A stretch of DNA of 64,000 nucleotides. Origin: Syngnathus acus (Eukaryota > Chordata > Actinopteri > Syngnathiformes > Syngnathidae). Positions 13,131 to 26,338 of the stretch are shown here, piece by piece. The position numbers and the translations under genes were made by a program. Numbering within the stretch: the stretch's first letter is position 1; the number at the start of each line of letters is the position of its first letter. The notes beneath the pieces are model-generated. The model did no database searches, was not told where the DNA came from, and saw only the letters and a list, made by a program, of their open reading frames with translations. Where the stretch lies: assembly GCF_901709675.1 (NCBI RefSeq), contig NC_051089.1, positions 5,748,476-5,812,475 on the forward strand. Direction: 5' to 3'.

Positions 13131-14198
13131 CAAGTGTGGGTATGGAAGGAATTTAATTCATACCACTGTATTCTACGTGGTGTATGTCTGTAGCCTATGA
13201 CAGGTATCAGAGTTTTTTAGCAAACATTTTATTCAGTTAAATATATAAACCCCATAGCATTGAACCACAAGGCCCACTACTATTATAGCTACAATAGTGG
13301 AAATAATGGACTGTCATTAATTCCATTGATTTTGACAAAACCCTTCCCCAGAGTGGAAACAAATACAATCTCACATTCTTCTAGACTTAATAACCTTTGT
13401 TGGGGGTGGTCCTTGATTGGGAAGAAAAACAATCCAAAGCAAAAGCAAAAAACACGCAGAGGCTTTTGATGCCATCTGGAGTGAATGAATGCTGCCACCA
13501 CCCCCGACAAACAAAAAGCAGAATGCAAGGTATCCTTGGATCCTCGCTCAACTGATGTTTTAAAAGGATGAAGATAAATAAGAAAAAAAATTGTAACCCA
13601 TAAAAAAATTGGTAGCTCTTAACATGCATGTTAATGAGTAAAAAATAATGAATACCTTATCACTGAGCCCATCTGCTAACATCAAATCTAACAGCTTATT
13701 ATTAATATAATTTATTTTAACAATAAGTAAGTCATTTAGCATTATGATGATCTTTATTAGTCATGCAATGAAATGAAAACTAGTCATCAACAATCTTAGT
13801 GCTATTAGAATGTTATGTAAAACACTGCTTGTGCACTTACTAAAAGCTGGATGATTCCCCAAAAAATATTCCACATTTAATTAATCTCACTGGGACATTT
13901 TGTTTTGAACTATTCAAATTGTTTTCGGCAGAACCATTCGTCATTTTCTTTTTTTCAATTCTTTTACAAAAATAACTTTGTGCGAAGGCGTTAAAGGCGT
14001 ATATCGTGACACAAAATTTCCATGGAGACCGTTAGCACAGGTGCCATGGAACTCTTAATTGGCATTTGATATCAAGTTTCTTCATCTCAGTTGAGTCAAT
14101 TTGCAGTATGTACATCAATGTGCTGTGAGTTTGTTGATGCTCACTTCAAATGCACTTTTCATAATAGGATGTCACAAAAAACAAATAAAACAAATAAG

Positions 14199-14220
14199 AA
14201 ATATATATATAATATATATA
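14199..14220 (+). repeat. (AT)n tract with one break
   Basis: AATATATATATAATATATAT, a simple AT dinucleotide run. Confidence 0.8.
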
Positions 14221-15552
14221 AATCCCAAAAATTCTTCAGAATAGATTCATAGCATTTTCCCTTCTAGGGATGTTGTGGAATCTGGGGGAAAAAAAAATCA
14301 AAGAATATCCTGAAGTCAATTATCTGGTCTGGCACCTGGGGGTGGGGGTCCAAGTATATTTCTGGGGGGGGATTTACAATATGTCAACCCAACAGTTGCA
14401 TTTAAGATAAAACATTGATTGGTGTATTGGTTCAAGCACAAAATTCAGTACGTCATGAAAATAAAGGTTTTGAAAGACGGAGACAATATCACATTATTGC
14501 TGAGTATTTTTGTTTCTGAATGTCTTACATTCTTTTCAAACACCTTACACTGGAATTAAGAGCCTCACGTGCAAGCCCGACGCAGGCGTCTTATCTTAAC
14601 ACTGCAGCATTCTCACGTCTCCATAAAGTACATCACCGGCAGAATAAAAGATGGCGACTTGAAGCCGGAATACGCCTTTTATACACAAATCTTCACACAT
14701 TGTGGCCATAGCTGACGGCAGGTGATGCCGCCGATTCCCGAAAGAATAATTGCAACAAAAAAATAAAAACAAAGTATTCATCTTCTTTTATAAATATGCC
14801 AAGGTTTCATTCAATTTAAAAAGACAGCTTTTGATAAAGTGAAATCATCAGCAGGCAGATGTACTGGCACACTTCTCTATTGAGGTGCTATAAAAGCCTC
14901 TCTCACTCTCTTTTGGGATGGATTTCACCCGCCATCCCAATGTGGGAACAATTAGTCAGTGTGCATGGATCAGCACCTAAATAATTACATATTGAGTTAT
15001 GACTCAAAAGCTCATAACCATATTGATTGCTTGCATAACCCCTGAAATATGCAGAAAACGCATGTTCCCCCGTTTAGATCAACTGCGCAGAACGTTTTTG
15101 CTCCTGACAAATCCCTTGATTTGTGTTTTGTTGTGTGTTTGTGATTATGGAGTGTTGGCAGGGAAACACAGCAATGTGTGTGGAGAGGTGCGACCTTGCT
15201 CTTGGAGAAAGAGAAAGAAAAAAAAAACATTCACCAAGAATAAGCAACCTCACGAAAGCAAGTAATCAACGTTGTATCCGAGAGCAAGTCGGCTCCTCGC
15301 AATGCTCCTCCAGAACCGAAGACAATCATTAGCATGCCAAAGTGGTGGGCAGGTGTGTTATTATGGTGCCGCATCACCGCCTGGCTAACAGTTATACAGA
15401 CGTTTGTGCTGTATGTACACACCGCCTACTCGTCCTGAATTATCAGTACTGTTAGCTGAGTAGTCTAAAAGGGGAAAAACATCTTATTTTATATGTCATA
15501 TTGTGGAAAATAAATCCACAATGCAGCTACTTGTCTGTCAGTACATCTATGT

Positions 15553-15861
15553 CAGGGGGGGTCAAACTCATTTTTGTCACGGGCCGCATTGTAGTCATAG
15601 TTTCCTTCGGAGGGCCATTATGACTGTCAACTCAAATAAATGTATGAATGTATATACAGTTTAAGCTACAAAACAAACTGACAACTCGTTTTCAAATCAG
15701 ACAAGTAAACACTGTTCAAATATTTTAAAAAGATGATTTGTTAAAGTAAAGACAATTTTGGTAATGACGCATGAATTTGATTCACAATTGGTTTTTGTGG
15801 GCCACATAAAATGATCTGGCGGGCCGTATCTGGCCCCCGGGCCTTGAGTTTGACACCTGTG
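15553..15861. mobile_element. Non-autonomous hAT-type DNA transposon relic
   Basis: The 309-bp element is bounded by inverted ends: CAGGGGGGGTCAAACTCA on the left, and on the right TTGAGTTTGACACCTGTG. The interior has the GGGCCGCAT / GGGCCGTATCTGGCCCCCGG motifs of a very common vertebrate hAT family. Flanking 8-mers ATCTATGT (15545-15552) and ATCTACTA (15862-15869) share their first five bases, fitting a decayed 8-bp target duplication. No transposase is encoded. Confidence 0.8.
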
Positions 15862-16395
15862 ATCTACTATGTGATAAATGGATGCATAAAATTAATACTC
15901 AGTAATTTGCGATAAGGATGGCACATTAAAACTAACAATATGACCTACTAAGAATCTTGGCATGTCTATCATTCAAAATCTAAAGTGCTTAATAAACCCA
16001 GAAAATAGTAAATGATCCAAAAGTCACCTATTATCCACATTCAGCTCGGCCAACTTGTTCCGAATAAAACAACGAGGTTCTCTACCCACACCCTCTGTGA
16101 GAATTAAAAGGTGTAATTACCGCAGACAAACGAGCTCCGCATAGCCAACGCCAGCAAGAAGACATTTTTTTTCCGACCCTTATCTTAGCTCTCTCCATCC
16201 CCTAACATTCGGGGCCCTAAATCATTGGCGGTTAAACTGGGGGCAAAATGAATGGTGTCGTTGATACAATAGAAGCGGCGGAACAATGAAGATGTACGAT
16301 TCTATGTAGAGCATATTCATCCTTTAGATAAAAACGAACATGAGCAGAAGAAGGACTGTGTGAAATGCTTTCCACTAGAATACACGGGGATTCAT

Positions 16396-16500
16396 GACCA
16401 GTGTTGTTACCTTGAAAAAGTAACTTACTTTACTAATTAAGTCATAGTTACGTTCCTTTTACTAAGTTACATTACAGGTTACCGTACTAGTTATATTCAA
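16396..16500. repeat. Candidate interspersed repeat rich in GTAACTTAC/GTTAC motifs
   Basis: CAGTGTTGTTACCTTGAAAA, AAGTAACTTACTTTACTAAT and AAGTTACATTACAGGTTACC recall the GTAAC-rich repeats common in fish. A shorter echo (AGTGTTGGGTAATATAACAG) occurs at about 17116. Class not assigned. Confidence 0.35.
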
Positions 16501-17464
16501 CAGGTGTCAACAAACTGGGTTAACATTGAATTTCATACTGACTACATTTGCAAATAAATTGAGCCAATATCAGACAACATCATTATTTAAATATTCATAT
16601 TTTTGTATTCTAATGTAAAATATGAGCCTTAGCTCTCTAAAGGTTGGGAAACAGTGAGATAGACTTGACCCCGGGTCAATCCACAATGTTGTGGGTGTCG
16701 TTTTATTTTTTTTTAGCCCAACCGTGATAAAAAAACGTTTCATAATGTTAACGCGAAAAAGTGCGTAGCACACCAAGTTCTTATTGAATATTCATCTTCA
16801 GCCTGCCAATAAATTACTTACTCTGTCCGGATGATGCAATGTTTACAGAGGAGGTCTCTGCATTTTTTCCTGGAAACATTTGAACAGGCACGGCATTAAT
16901 AATCCATGCGATCCGTGTTCATGCGTAAATGCGGCGCTGCGCTCTAAGTGCGTGTCCTCAGTTGGACACCCTCCCCTCCCCACCCCACCCCACCCAAAGA
17001 TCTTTTTTCGCGGGGCTAAGCTGTGATTGATGACAGAAGGGCCGGATGGGGAGATAACGGGCCTGGACCGAGAGAGTTCTGCTCTCAGCCCGGAGGAAGA
17101 CAGCAAGGGAGGACAGTGTTGGGTAATATAACAGTCAGTATATTTATATGGTGTGAGAAAGAATTGAATTACTGGGCTAGTCCCACAGAAACGGCTCCGT
17201 TATGAACACATGTAAACATAACAGTGCTATTAAAATTGTGCCAATGTTGGTCATTATAGTGGTGGGTAGCAAAGATGATTGATTTTGGCCTAAAGTGGAA
17301 TATAAGCGGACAGACAATTGAGCCAAATTTGAGCCACTATACCACAATGGAACTTTACTCTCAAAAGTTTTTAAGTTTGAAACTTTTTTTTTTTTAATGA
17401 ACTTATTATTTGAGAATAGTCTTGGCTTTCAAAACATTACATCATTTTTCTCTTTACACTGACT

Positions 17465-17478
17465 CCAGAAGAGGGCGT
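17465..17478 (+). promoter_or_regulatory. CTCF-like motif CCAGAAGAGGGCGT
   Basis: It matches the CTCF core at 12 of 14 positions, including GAGGGCG. Isolated in the intron; occupancy unknown. Confidence 0.25.
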
Positions 17479-19524
17479 CAGTTGATTTGTATTGGGATTA
17501 GTATCGGAAACATTCCTAAAACCTGGATACCTTGAAACTAGGCCAGTATTGTCGTCTTCATAATGATACCCTCGTTTTGGTACTTTCCCCATCACAACTA
17601 CTATTTTTTCCATGTCTCTCATATTCTTGGTAAAAAAATATATCCTTACATTAATTATGCAAACAAGCAAATTGTCTGGTGGGTAGTTTGGCCACCGTCT
17701 ACGATAAGGAGGCACATCCAACATCTTTACGTATGGGAGGTAAACATGAACAAGCTATTGTCGCTTCATTTTATAAGCGTGACACCGCCGACAGTCAAGA
17801 GCAATGTGAACGAAAACTCACGGCAGGGCTTTGCCGCTGGCGTTACATCAAATCAATCCGACGTGGGAGGCGTGCACAAACAAAATGCGCGCTCGGGCGC
17901 AAGCGCACGCACCCACAGTAATCACACACAGATGCGTGCAAACACACACACTGAGTCTCCAATCTCATATCATCCAGCTAGTACTCAGCCCGTGCATGCA
18001 TCAATCTCTTGTTCTTTTGTTTAATTTTTTACCCCTCCCCAACTCAAATGTAAACAAAGCATCATACAAACAACACACGTACAGTATTTCCTCAAGTAGC
18101 AGCATCCAAGCTTTACCTCAGACATGGTTAGTAAAAAAATAATTTCTAGGTAAGAATTCAGATCCCCTTTCAAGTGACTCTCAGGATCCAGCACCAGTAC
18201 AAAAGACTATTAAGCGGAGGCACTATCATGCAGGAAACCCGCGCTTCCCAGATGTGATGCTCCTTTTATCATGTCAAAAGGTAAGCAGAGCTGCACTACA
18301 TTTTCTTGGACATGCAGATCAGCATTAGCTAACAAAATTAGATTCTGATCTATACGGTATATAGATATACGGAACCAGATGAATTAAACTAAACTGCACG
18401 GTATTTTAATTGCTGGTCAGTTTTTTATTTAAAGGTACTTTTTCTTTCATTTTGCGTTTTAGTTTAATGTTTTTTAGTTTGAATTGGTTTTTAGAGCAGG
18501 TTTTTTGGTTATATATTTTTTATTTTTTCGAAATGGCTTGTTTTAGTTGATTTTTTTTTAAATTAGCCTAAGGATTACTAATTAGTTTTTTTTAAATATA
18601 CAGAGCATTTGTTGAGTCCAAGATAAAAAAAGGTCACTAATAATTGTGTTATAAAGTAAAATACAGTTCTCAAATGATACAAAAATAGTAAGACAAAAAA
18701 GTACATTTATTTAACGTTGAAATCTCATGTATATTATTAATTGACAAAAGAAAAATGAAGACCATTGTTGCAATAATTATGGTTAGTTTTAGTTTCATAT
18801 CTTTTTTTTTTTAGTTATTTTGTTAGTTTGTGTGAACTACAATAGCTTTTGATGCATTAGAATAAGATAACTTACAACTTGCAATCTGGAAAACTACCCT
18901 CCCATATGACCTTTACGATAATGTGCAGTGTATTTCTGTACCGGACACTCAGATCGGGGGCAGAGTGTTAAGCGTACTCTCTCCATCTCATCCGCAGACA
19001 GCAGCAGAGTTCTGACAGATCCGACCCGGCTTGCTCCTACCGTTAGGTGACAGATTCTTTATTTATTTCTGCTCTCCTCCGCTTTGCTATTTACTTCGTA
19101 GCACTCTGGACCCTCCAGCTATTGTCAGTTCTGCTCGCCTCCCATGTTCGGAAAAAAAAAAGACTCAAATGGATTTACACAAGGTTTATCATCAACCGCT
19201 GCTCGTTTTTCATTTCGACGCGAGCCATTCATCAACGCTGACCTGGTCACTCTTCTCCAATGGCTGCTCTCTGTCAAGTCCTTTGCTGAGGAGGCTGCAG
19301 CGTATCTTGACCCGCGTTCGATATTATTCCGCTGAAGTCGTACAACATCCTAAACGTATCACCGGACTTAATTTTGGAAAGTAGCTAAAGCAGGATTTGC
19401 CAATCTTCCCTCAGGAGGGTGCAATGGCATACTAATGATACATTTGTATTGTACATTTCATTTCAAGAATAGTCCTTTTTCCATTTACTAGTAAATCTTT
19501 ATGATGGCGACAGTTTGAACAAAT

Positions 19525-19600
19525 TAACAGACTAACAATTATTTCCTATGGGAAAACCTGCTTTGAAATTTGAACAACTTACCGGAATAGCTAGTGTTCC
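19525..19600 (+). repeat. Teleost interspersed repeat fragment (second half of the same family)
   Basis: AATTATTTCCTATGGGAAAA followed by CCTGCTTTGAAATTTGAACA matches the later part of the same recurring repeat as the fragment at 13035. The two fragments are 6.5 kb apart and need not come from one insertion. Confidence 0.45.
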
Positions 19601-20296
19601 ACTTTGGAGGTTCCGAAGAAACACGGTTTTGTTAGGCCTAATAGCAAGCAAGTGATCACAATTACAACCAAATCTGGTAAAGCGGCGGTCCCACACGTGG
19701 GCCTGAATATAAACTCGGTGTTCTTTGACAAGCTCGGAAATGAGCTAGTATGTAACGCTGCTCGACATCGGCGTGCTCTATTCAGAATTCAGCAGACTCT
19801 GTGCAACTACGCGATTGACACGACGGCATCCATTTCGATGATACCCTTTTGCTCCATGCACAATTAATTTGATACAAGTGCTCCATCTCCCCCCCAATAT
19901 AAATCCTGGATGATTATGCCGTGCTCAGGACAAAAGGCTTGTGTGACTATTTCCATCTTGCTCGGGCTGGAGAGGGAAAAAATAGAGGAACGGAAATTTG
20001 TTTTGTTGTATTATGTAGATGTGACGCATTCTGTCGCATAGACAGCATTCAGCAGTCAGCCTTTGACTGGGTCAAGAATATTAAAGTAAAAAACAACATC
20101 CACTTTCTCAATTTGAATGACTTCGATAATAAAATCTTTCATTGATGTCAGTTATATTTGGAAAATTCATCTCGTTCAAACTGTCACCATCATAAACCTT
20201 TATAAACTGTACAGACTAAGTTTTGTATAACAATTCAGCGGTCTTAACAGTCAGACAATTTTCAAAACGTCAACCAATCTAAAGAAATAAAATACA

Positions 20297-20330
20297 CGGG
20301 GCCCTATTTTGTGGTCACGGCAAGTCTAAC
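20297..20330 (+). repeat. Fragment of a GGGGCCCTATTTT repeat family
   Basis: GGGGCCCTATTTTGTGGTCA is the start-like end of a repeat family that recurs in fish genomes. A second copy in the opposite orientation ends near 34757. Confidence 0.35.
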
Positions 20331-23300
20331 ATAAGTCAGGTCATTCAAATTGAAACCGATGGGCAATTTAGAGCCTTTTATGACCCTAACGTGCATTTTT
20401 GTAGGAGCTTGTTAGTCACAGGTGAGTGCAAGAAGCTAACGGAGCAGTCTTTACTTACAGAGAGATATAGAAATAGTAAATACAGTACACCAGTTGCAGC
20501 TCAAGTTCTTTGTCTGCAAAAGAAAAACCACCGATCTAGCCCAACGTTGGAAGCAGAAAACGACCAAAATCATATCCACAAAAAAACACTTGAACAGTGC
20601 TACTATCTTAAAGACTATGAGTCATCATCTGGGGGTCTAATAATCACGCTGATAATCACAATGTAAAAGTGATGGTAAAAAATTCCCTCTTTCCTGTTAA
20701 GAAGAACACAATTAAAAATGGGTCTGGAAAGCGGCCAGCTGCTGCAGGTTAATAGATGGGCTCTGGCCAGACGTCTGCGGGGTGACCGCTAGGCTGGCGA
20801 GCGGCTGGGATAAGGTTGCACATCGTAAGTGGACATGCACTTCGCTTTCACAGGCTGTGTAGTTGTCACGAGAGATGATAAAGCACCTTGACTCTCCCCT
20901 CCCTCCTCCTTTATCCTAACCTTCCTCACCGTCGACCAAGGCCAAAACAAGTACAGTGCTGACACGTGGTGGCGGCGGCGGTGGTGCGGGGGGGTACGAC
21001 TTGGCAGACTCTGGAGCCCTGGAGTGAAGCATCTCTATTGACTCAGGGGGATCCAGCAATCGAGGACAGAAGCTACATTTCTGAAGAAAAAAAAAACCCA
21101 CTAGGCTGCTTCTACAGTGAGGCTTGACTTCAATTTGAACCACTGCACAGGCAAAAATATGATCCACCCTGATCTGGAATGACTTAGCACACTAAAACAT
21201 ATGCCCCACAAATCCACCCAGTGTCCCAGTTACAGCTTCTTCTTATTTTAGATTCGGCATTCAATTGGTTTCTGTCCTTTTTTTTAGAAAAGACAAATGG
21301 CTTTTCTAAATGTATGTCAGTATGGTCCAAAACCAAGGACCCTAACCTGTACATTGACAACATATATGCGCTATACATTTGCCCTAGGATTTATGTTACA
21401 ATACTGTAACTGTAAAAAGCTTGTGACCCTTTGATTGCTAAACTGGTGGGCAGGCATTCCAGAGACCCAACTTTTGCATACAAGCAATTAAAAGGTCAAT
21501 TTCCATGATATGTCCTCTTTAACGATCGTATTTATGAATTAATCTGATTGTAGTTACCGTAGCCTAGTAGTTGATTTCTTCCTGAGGGGAAACAAGAGTT
21601 CTGTCTTTGAGGAATGGCCATTATATTTGACGAATTGCGGTATTTTGACAAAGATGTAAGAAAAAAGACTCTCGGAATAGCTCTGAACTATTTTTTACTG
21701 AAATATTTACTAATATGTTTACTCATTCCGCAAGGTTCTTCTACATGAGCAACCTTTATAAATAATAGCTCAAAATTTGATTGATTGAGAGACACAAAAT
21801 GCTGATTTTCCATCGGAAAGGCAAAAAGTCCTTAATTATGTATGTGAACAGTGCCTCTGCTCAATAATTTATTGTATGTAGCCAAACAAATGATGGATTG
21901 GTCTTGAAATGTATTCCCCCTTTCCAATGTAGAACGGAGGGAAATGCGAGAAGGTAAGCAGGGCAATGAATTATAAGTAATACTGCAGAGCCTAAAGTTA
22001 AAAGGCAATGCATGCTGTATTAATTTACTGGTCACGCTCTGTGAAAACCTGCATGGCATTAACGGACTTCAATCTGTCACAAAATGCCTTGGGTGTGTAA
22101 AACGCGGCTTAGAATGGCAGGAGAAGTTCCGGACGCTGTAATGCGGTAGAACTGGAAGGAGTGGGGAGGGTTGGATGGTGGTGGAGGAGGGGGGAGGGCG
22201 GTCGCTTGAAAAACTGGATTCACACTGGCCTGATTAATATTCTATTTACAGCACAGAGGACGTTGGTTTAAATTTATCCAGCAGAAGAGGGGGTAAAAAA
22301 AAAAAGGAAAAGGGGGTCGCCCTTCCAACTTGGCAACAGAGCGGACCAGACCCAAACTGCGGTCTTCTTATCGTGAGATGGAAATATGTGGTTTTTCATT
22401 TTCGCCGCGGGCCGTGATTCTAGCATTTGAGTCCAAGTCCTGCGTCTAATGACATGCCATGTAGCGGCTGGCAATGATGCGGTTCTTGGACGCCACATGA
22501 GTGATACTTTGAATGCGTGCGCGGCTTCGCACAGGCACTTTAATCAGGCGTATGAATAAACATGGAAACAAACGCAATTCTCAAGAGCCCTCGTGTGAAC
22601 GGCTGAAAACGTCTCTGTCGTTAGCTGTGCAATTAGTTGTCCACTTGTCAGGATGAATAGATCAGTGGTCAGTGAGTGTTGTAAGAAGCTTTTTTTGAAA
22701 ATTAATTTACAAACATCATATGCAAGTCAAGTCCTAATCGGAGTGAGTGTTGTTTTTGCTCATGTGTTTGCTGTATGTATGCACCACATTTCGAGATCTG
22801 CTGTTAACTGCTGTTTGCCATGAATATTTCAAGTGACATACAGCATACGCACGCAAATTCACAATTCGGTAATTACGAATTCATCTGTTTTCATATTTTT
22901 AGAGGAACTTACTCCACAAGCATCAACACTGGGCAGAAATGACAATACATGAATAAGAAAATATATTGAATGTTTAATACTCTTAAGTTGGCTAAATAAT
23001 GAATATTATATAATAATGAAAATTATTAAAATAAACATTTACAGCATATTTACTTTTTGAGGATTAAATACTTTGAATAATTGTGATAATGTTCTTACTT
23101 TTGTACATATACGATAATCTTTTTGCTATAATAATAATTAGTATTATTATTATTACAGATTATTGTGCTACGGTATTCTGTATGTTTTGCTCCTTAAGGT
23201 ATTTTGTTGAAAACATTTCCTAGACAATGTTTTTAAGATACCTGGAAATTGTTTTAAACTAAAACAGATTCTGGAATTCGCTAATACATAGCCGCTATCC

Positions 23301-24070
23301 TGTCTTGATACGTGATACTCTTTGGATATCAACTCTGAAGCTGGAACATGGTGCAAGTTGACTTCATGCTCCAATTCTGTGTCTACCGTTTATTCAGAGC
23401 AGCCTCACTGCTTTTACAGGCAGTGATAAAGGGGCTGCAGAGAAACGATCACATAGTAGTGGGGAGAAAAATGGGTTTTCTCTCCGACGATGACAAATAA
23501 TCTCGGAAATTTTGGCAGAAACATTGCGATGAGATATGACAACATGCATATGATATTCCGTCTTCCAAATTCATCCAGTGTTATTTTGTCCTATGAAATG
23601 TTATCCATGCTTGACTCTAAGAATAAAAAATCCCCGTGCGTCAGAAGATTTCAAAAACAGGGAACATGACTCCGGTGTGACATTGCGACCTTAGCTGACT
23701 TCGCCATCAGTAGCTAAGATTACTTTCCTGTTATAAAACACGAATCCTTGGAAGATTGGTTGAAAATTGTGACTGGGGAAGGGTTGAAGCAAGAGCACTG
23801 CGCTGATGTGACCCTTGGTCTCAGCTATCACAGTGTCAGGTAGAGTTACAAATGAATAAAGCCCAGGTCCCATCAAGCGATAGTGTTGTTTGATTCCAAC
23901 TGTCAAAGGCTTTAAAATGTACTAAAACTACTGAGCCATACAGGAGCACTATTTGCCCCCTTTCCATTGATGTATTGACTTTTGGGGTTGGATATGATTT
24001 TGCGGTTGGGATGGTTGCCAGGGAATTGTCACCTTCGAATGAATGGAACTGCTCGTATGTCCGCCTCACT

Positions 24071-24270
24071 CTCAAGGGGTCCTGGGTTACAATCCTAGCA
24101 CAGCGCCTCCTCGTGCTTGTGGAAATATTCTTCAGAATCCTCCCACATTCCAAAAACATGGATGCTACTGAATGTTCATTGAAGACTACAAATTACCCAT
24201 AGGTTTGAAAGGTTGCCTATATGTCTCCTAAAATTGCCAATCCAGGGGGAATTGCCATCCCATCAACACA
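24071..24270 (+). repeat. L2-like LINE 3' region fragment
   Basis: The order of diagnostic pieces matches the teleost L2 3' region: CCTGGGTTACAATCC, then TCCTCCCACATTCCAAAAAC, then ATTGAAGACTACAAATTACC, then CCAATCCAGGGG. All are diverged, and there is no coding potential. Confidence 0.7.
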
Positions 24271-26263
24271 CACAACAAAGATGTCTTTCCAATTTGTACC
24301 GTCAAATGATTAGCAATCAGTGGCTGGGTAGTTAGCAGCTAGCGCCAGAAGTTAATGTAGCCGCCTAAATCTATACGGTGTTCTATTTTGTCACAAAGGA
24401 TGTGGTAGTCGACTCAAATTCACAACGCAAGTCCCAATAAAGCCAAATTAAAAATTTGTTCACAAAAAGCTGGTTGGCTGGTTGTCCTGCGAAAAACTAA
24501 AACACGTGAACTGTATGAACTAGCACGAGACAGGCTAATAACAGTAGAGAATCAAGCTCTCTTCTACATATTTACGTTTCAATTATAAAACCAAATCACA
24601 CATTTGTCATTCCAGCAACACTGACAGGGTGTGGAGCCAAGAATCCGACCGCCCATTTTTTCTCTCTCGCCGCAAATCATCGCTAAACACAGCGTTAGTA
24701 GATGAAGGAAAGAGAAATCCAATAATGTCTAAAATGGATAGGAAAAATATTGCCACTGGCTGTCACCAAAAGTTCACAGTGAGTTTATCATGTGAACGTT
24801 TTCTCTCCTGCTCCAAAATGGAGTCTCGCTATCAAGGGCTGTTTAGGCCTGCTGTGTGGCGGTGCACTCGACAGGCAGCTCGCCGTAGTGCTTTTCCGTC
24901 AAGTAAATGAGATTTCTAAATTAAACGGCTATGCCAAATTGTTTCTCTCTGTAGTTTCCTAATACAGTGAGCACACACCACCACCCACAAAGTCTGACAA
25001 TTATTCGGGCGGTTTCCGAGGCACGTAGTAGCGGGCCACTTATTTTGACAAGGCGACGAGGAAGGCAAGACTCGAGAGGAAGAAGACGAGGGCAAGCAGC
25101 GGTGAGCTGAGTGACAAATGTTGTTACCTCAGTTTCCCATCGTTAGAGACACTTTTCACTTTTAATTGTCAGTGCAACATGAAAGATGAACACGCTCAGA
25201 GACTGCGTGGATGCATTTCAACTTTATCTGCACCCACAGCTAACTTGTTAAAAGTGACTCAATACCACCCATGGAGAACCACTAGTTTAACATTTAAGAA
25301 CAGGGCCAAATGAGAAAATGTTTTCCTCCATTTCAAAATGAATCAAAATTTTAAAACGACCAATATCAAACGTTTCATTTCGTTTATGCCCTTAATTTGT
25401 CGAGGAAAAAGCATTAAATACAGTTTAAAACCCCAAATGAACAGCAACTAAGGGACATGGAAGCATTGTAACCTGTCCCCTGGTCGAACAAAGCCCTAGA
25501 GGGCAACAGACGGCGCTACCAAGCCAATAAACTTGAGGACTAATGAGGGCAATTAATACAGTATGTCACATGTTAGTTTAAGGGCACGTTAGCTGGCAAA
25601 TGATCCAAAATGGCAATGCATTGCAATTCATTACAATAAGCCAAATAGAAAAATAGCTTCTGTAGACGTTGGACATGTTTGTGCTCGCACGGCCCGACAC
25701 AGCATGACGTTGTGTTTGTACTGCGTATGAGGCCAGACCACCAGCAGCCACATTGAAGTCGGACTTTCACTTTTAAAAATAATAAAAAGAATTACTTCAC
25801 TCACTTTCCAATTTGTGTGCTGCAACCTTGCTGGCATGGTCAATGTCTTACTGAATTCTTGCGTACAGTGTCACCATTGGCCATTTAATGATCGGACGAC
25901 TTGTGCTTTATTGTCATTGTGTTTTAACTTAACCAGACTTTGATAGATTTGACGGTTCTTTGGCAACTAAGGAGAATGGCAGATGCGATATCATAATTTG
26001 CTCATTAAAGGTGGTTTACTCCTAAAATATGTTCCCCACACATCTGAAATGATGGCTGTGACCCTGGAGCAAGGCCAGTCAACATGAATATCTGAGTAAT
26101 TTGAAGCAAGGCTTTCAGGTCGTTCATGGATTTAGTATGAGTAAAGATTGCAACTTGTGAAAATGTGGTTAAGTACAGGAGGACTTACTATGTCAGATTT
26201 TTAATTTTTACCTCAGACACTTTGTATTTGAACATCACCCCATTTGACACGTCACTGTGTTGA

Positions 26264-26338
26264 TTAACTCATTCACTGCCAGCCCAGTTAAAATGGATCT
26301 TTGACGTCTATAGCCGTCAATGGCAGTGAATGAGTTAA
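26264..26338. mobile_element. 75-bp palindromic TTAA-bounded mini-element
   Basis: It begins and ends with perfect 18-bp inverted repeats: TTAACTCATTCACTGCCA at 26264-26281 and its reverse complement at 26321-26338. The centre contains TTTGACGTCTATAGCCGTCA. TTAA at both edges would suit a piggyBac- or Kolobok-type target site. The same CACTGCCA...GACGTCTATAGCCGTCA text is familiar to me as a recurring fish repeat. It is too short to encode anything and is probably a MITE. Confidence 0.6.

Larger units (their letters stand above)
13131..26263. other. Intronic sequence between listed repeats
   Basis: Apart from the listed elements, the stretch contains AT-rich T/A runs (18420-18840), TAA/TTA-rich sequence at about 22960-23160, and a GC-richer patch at about 22130-22200. 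No exon is supported. ORFs such as 17563-18024 (153 codons, plus) show no family features. Confidence 0.45.

Noticed and set aside
17563-18024. 153-codon plus-strand ORF, the longest outside the microsatellite
   Set aside because: Overlaps two other open frames, and its C-terminal part is a CACACA/CGCACGC low-complexity region. No family features.
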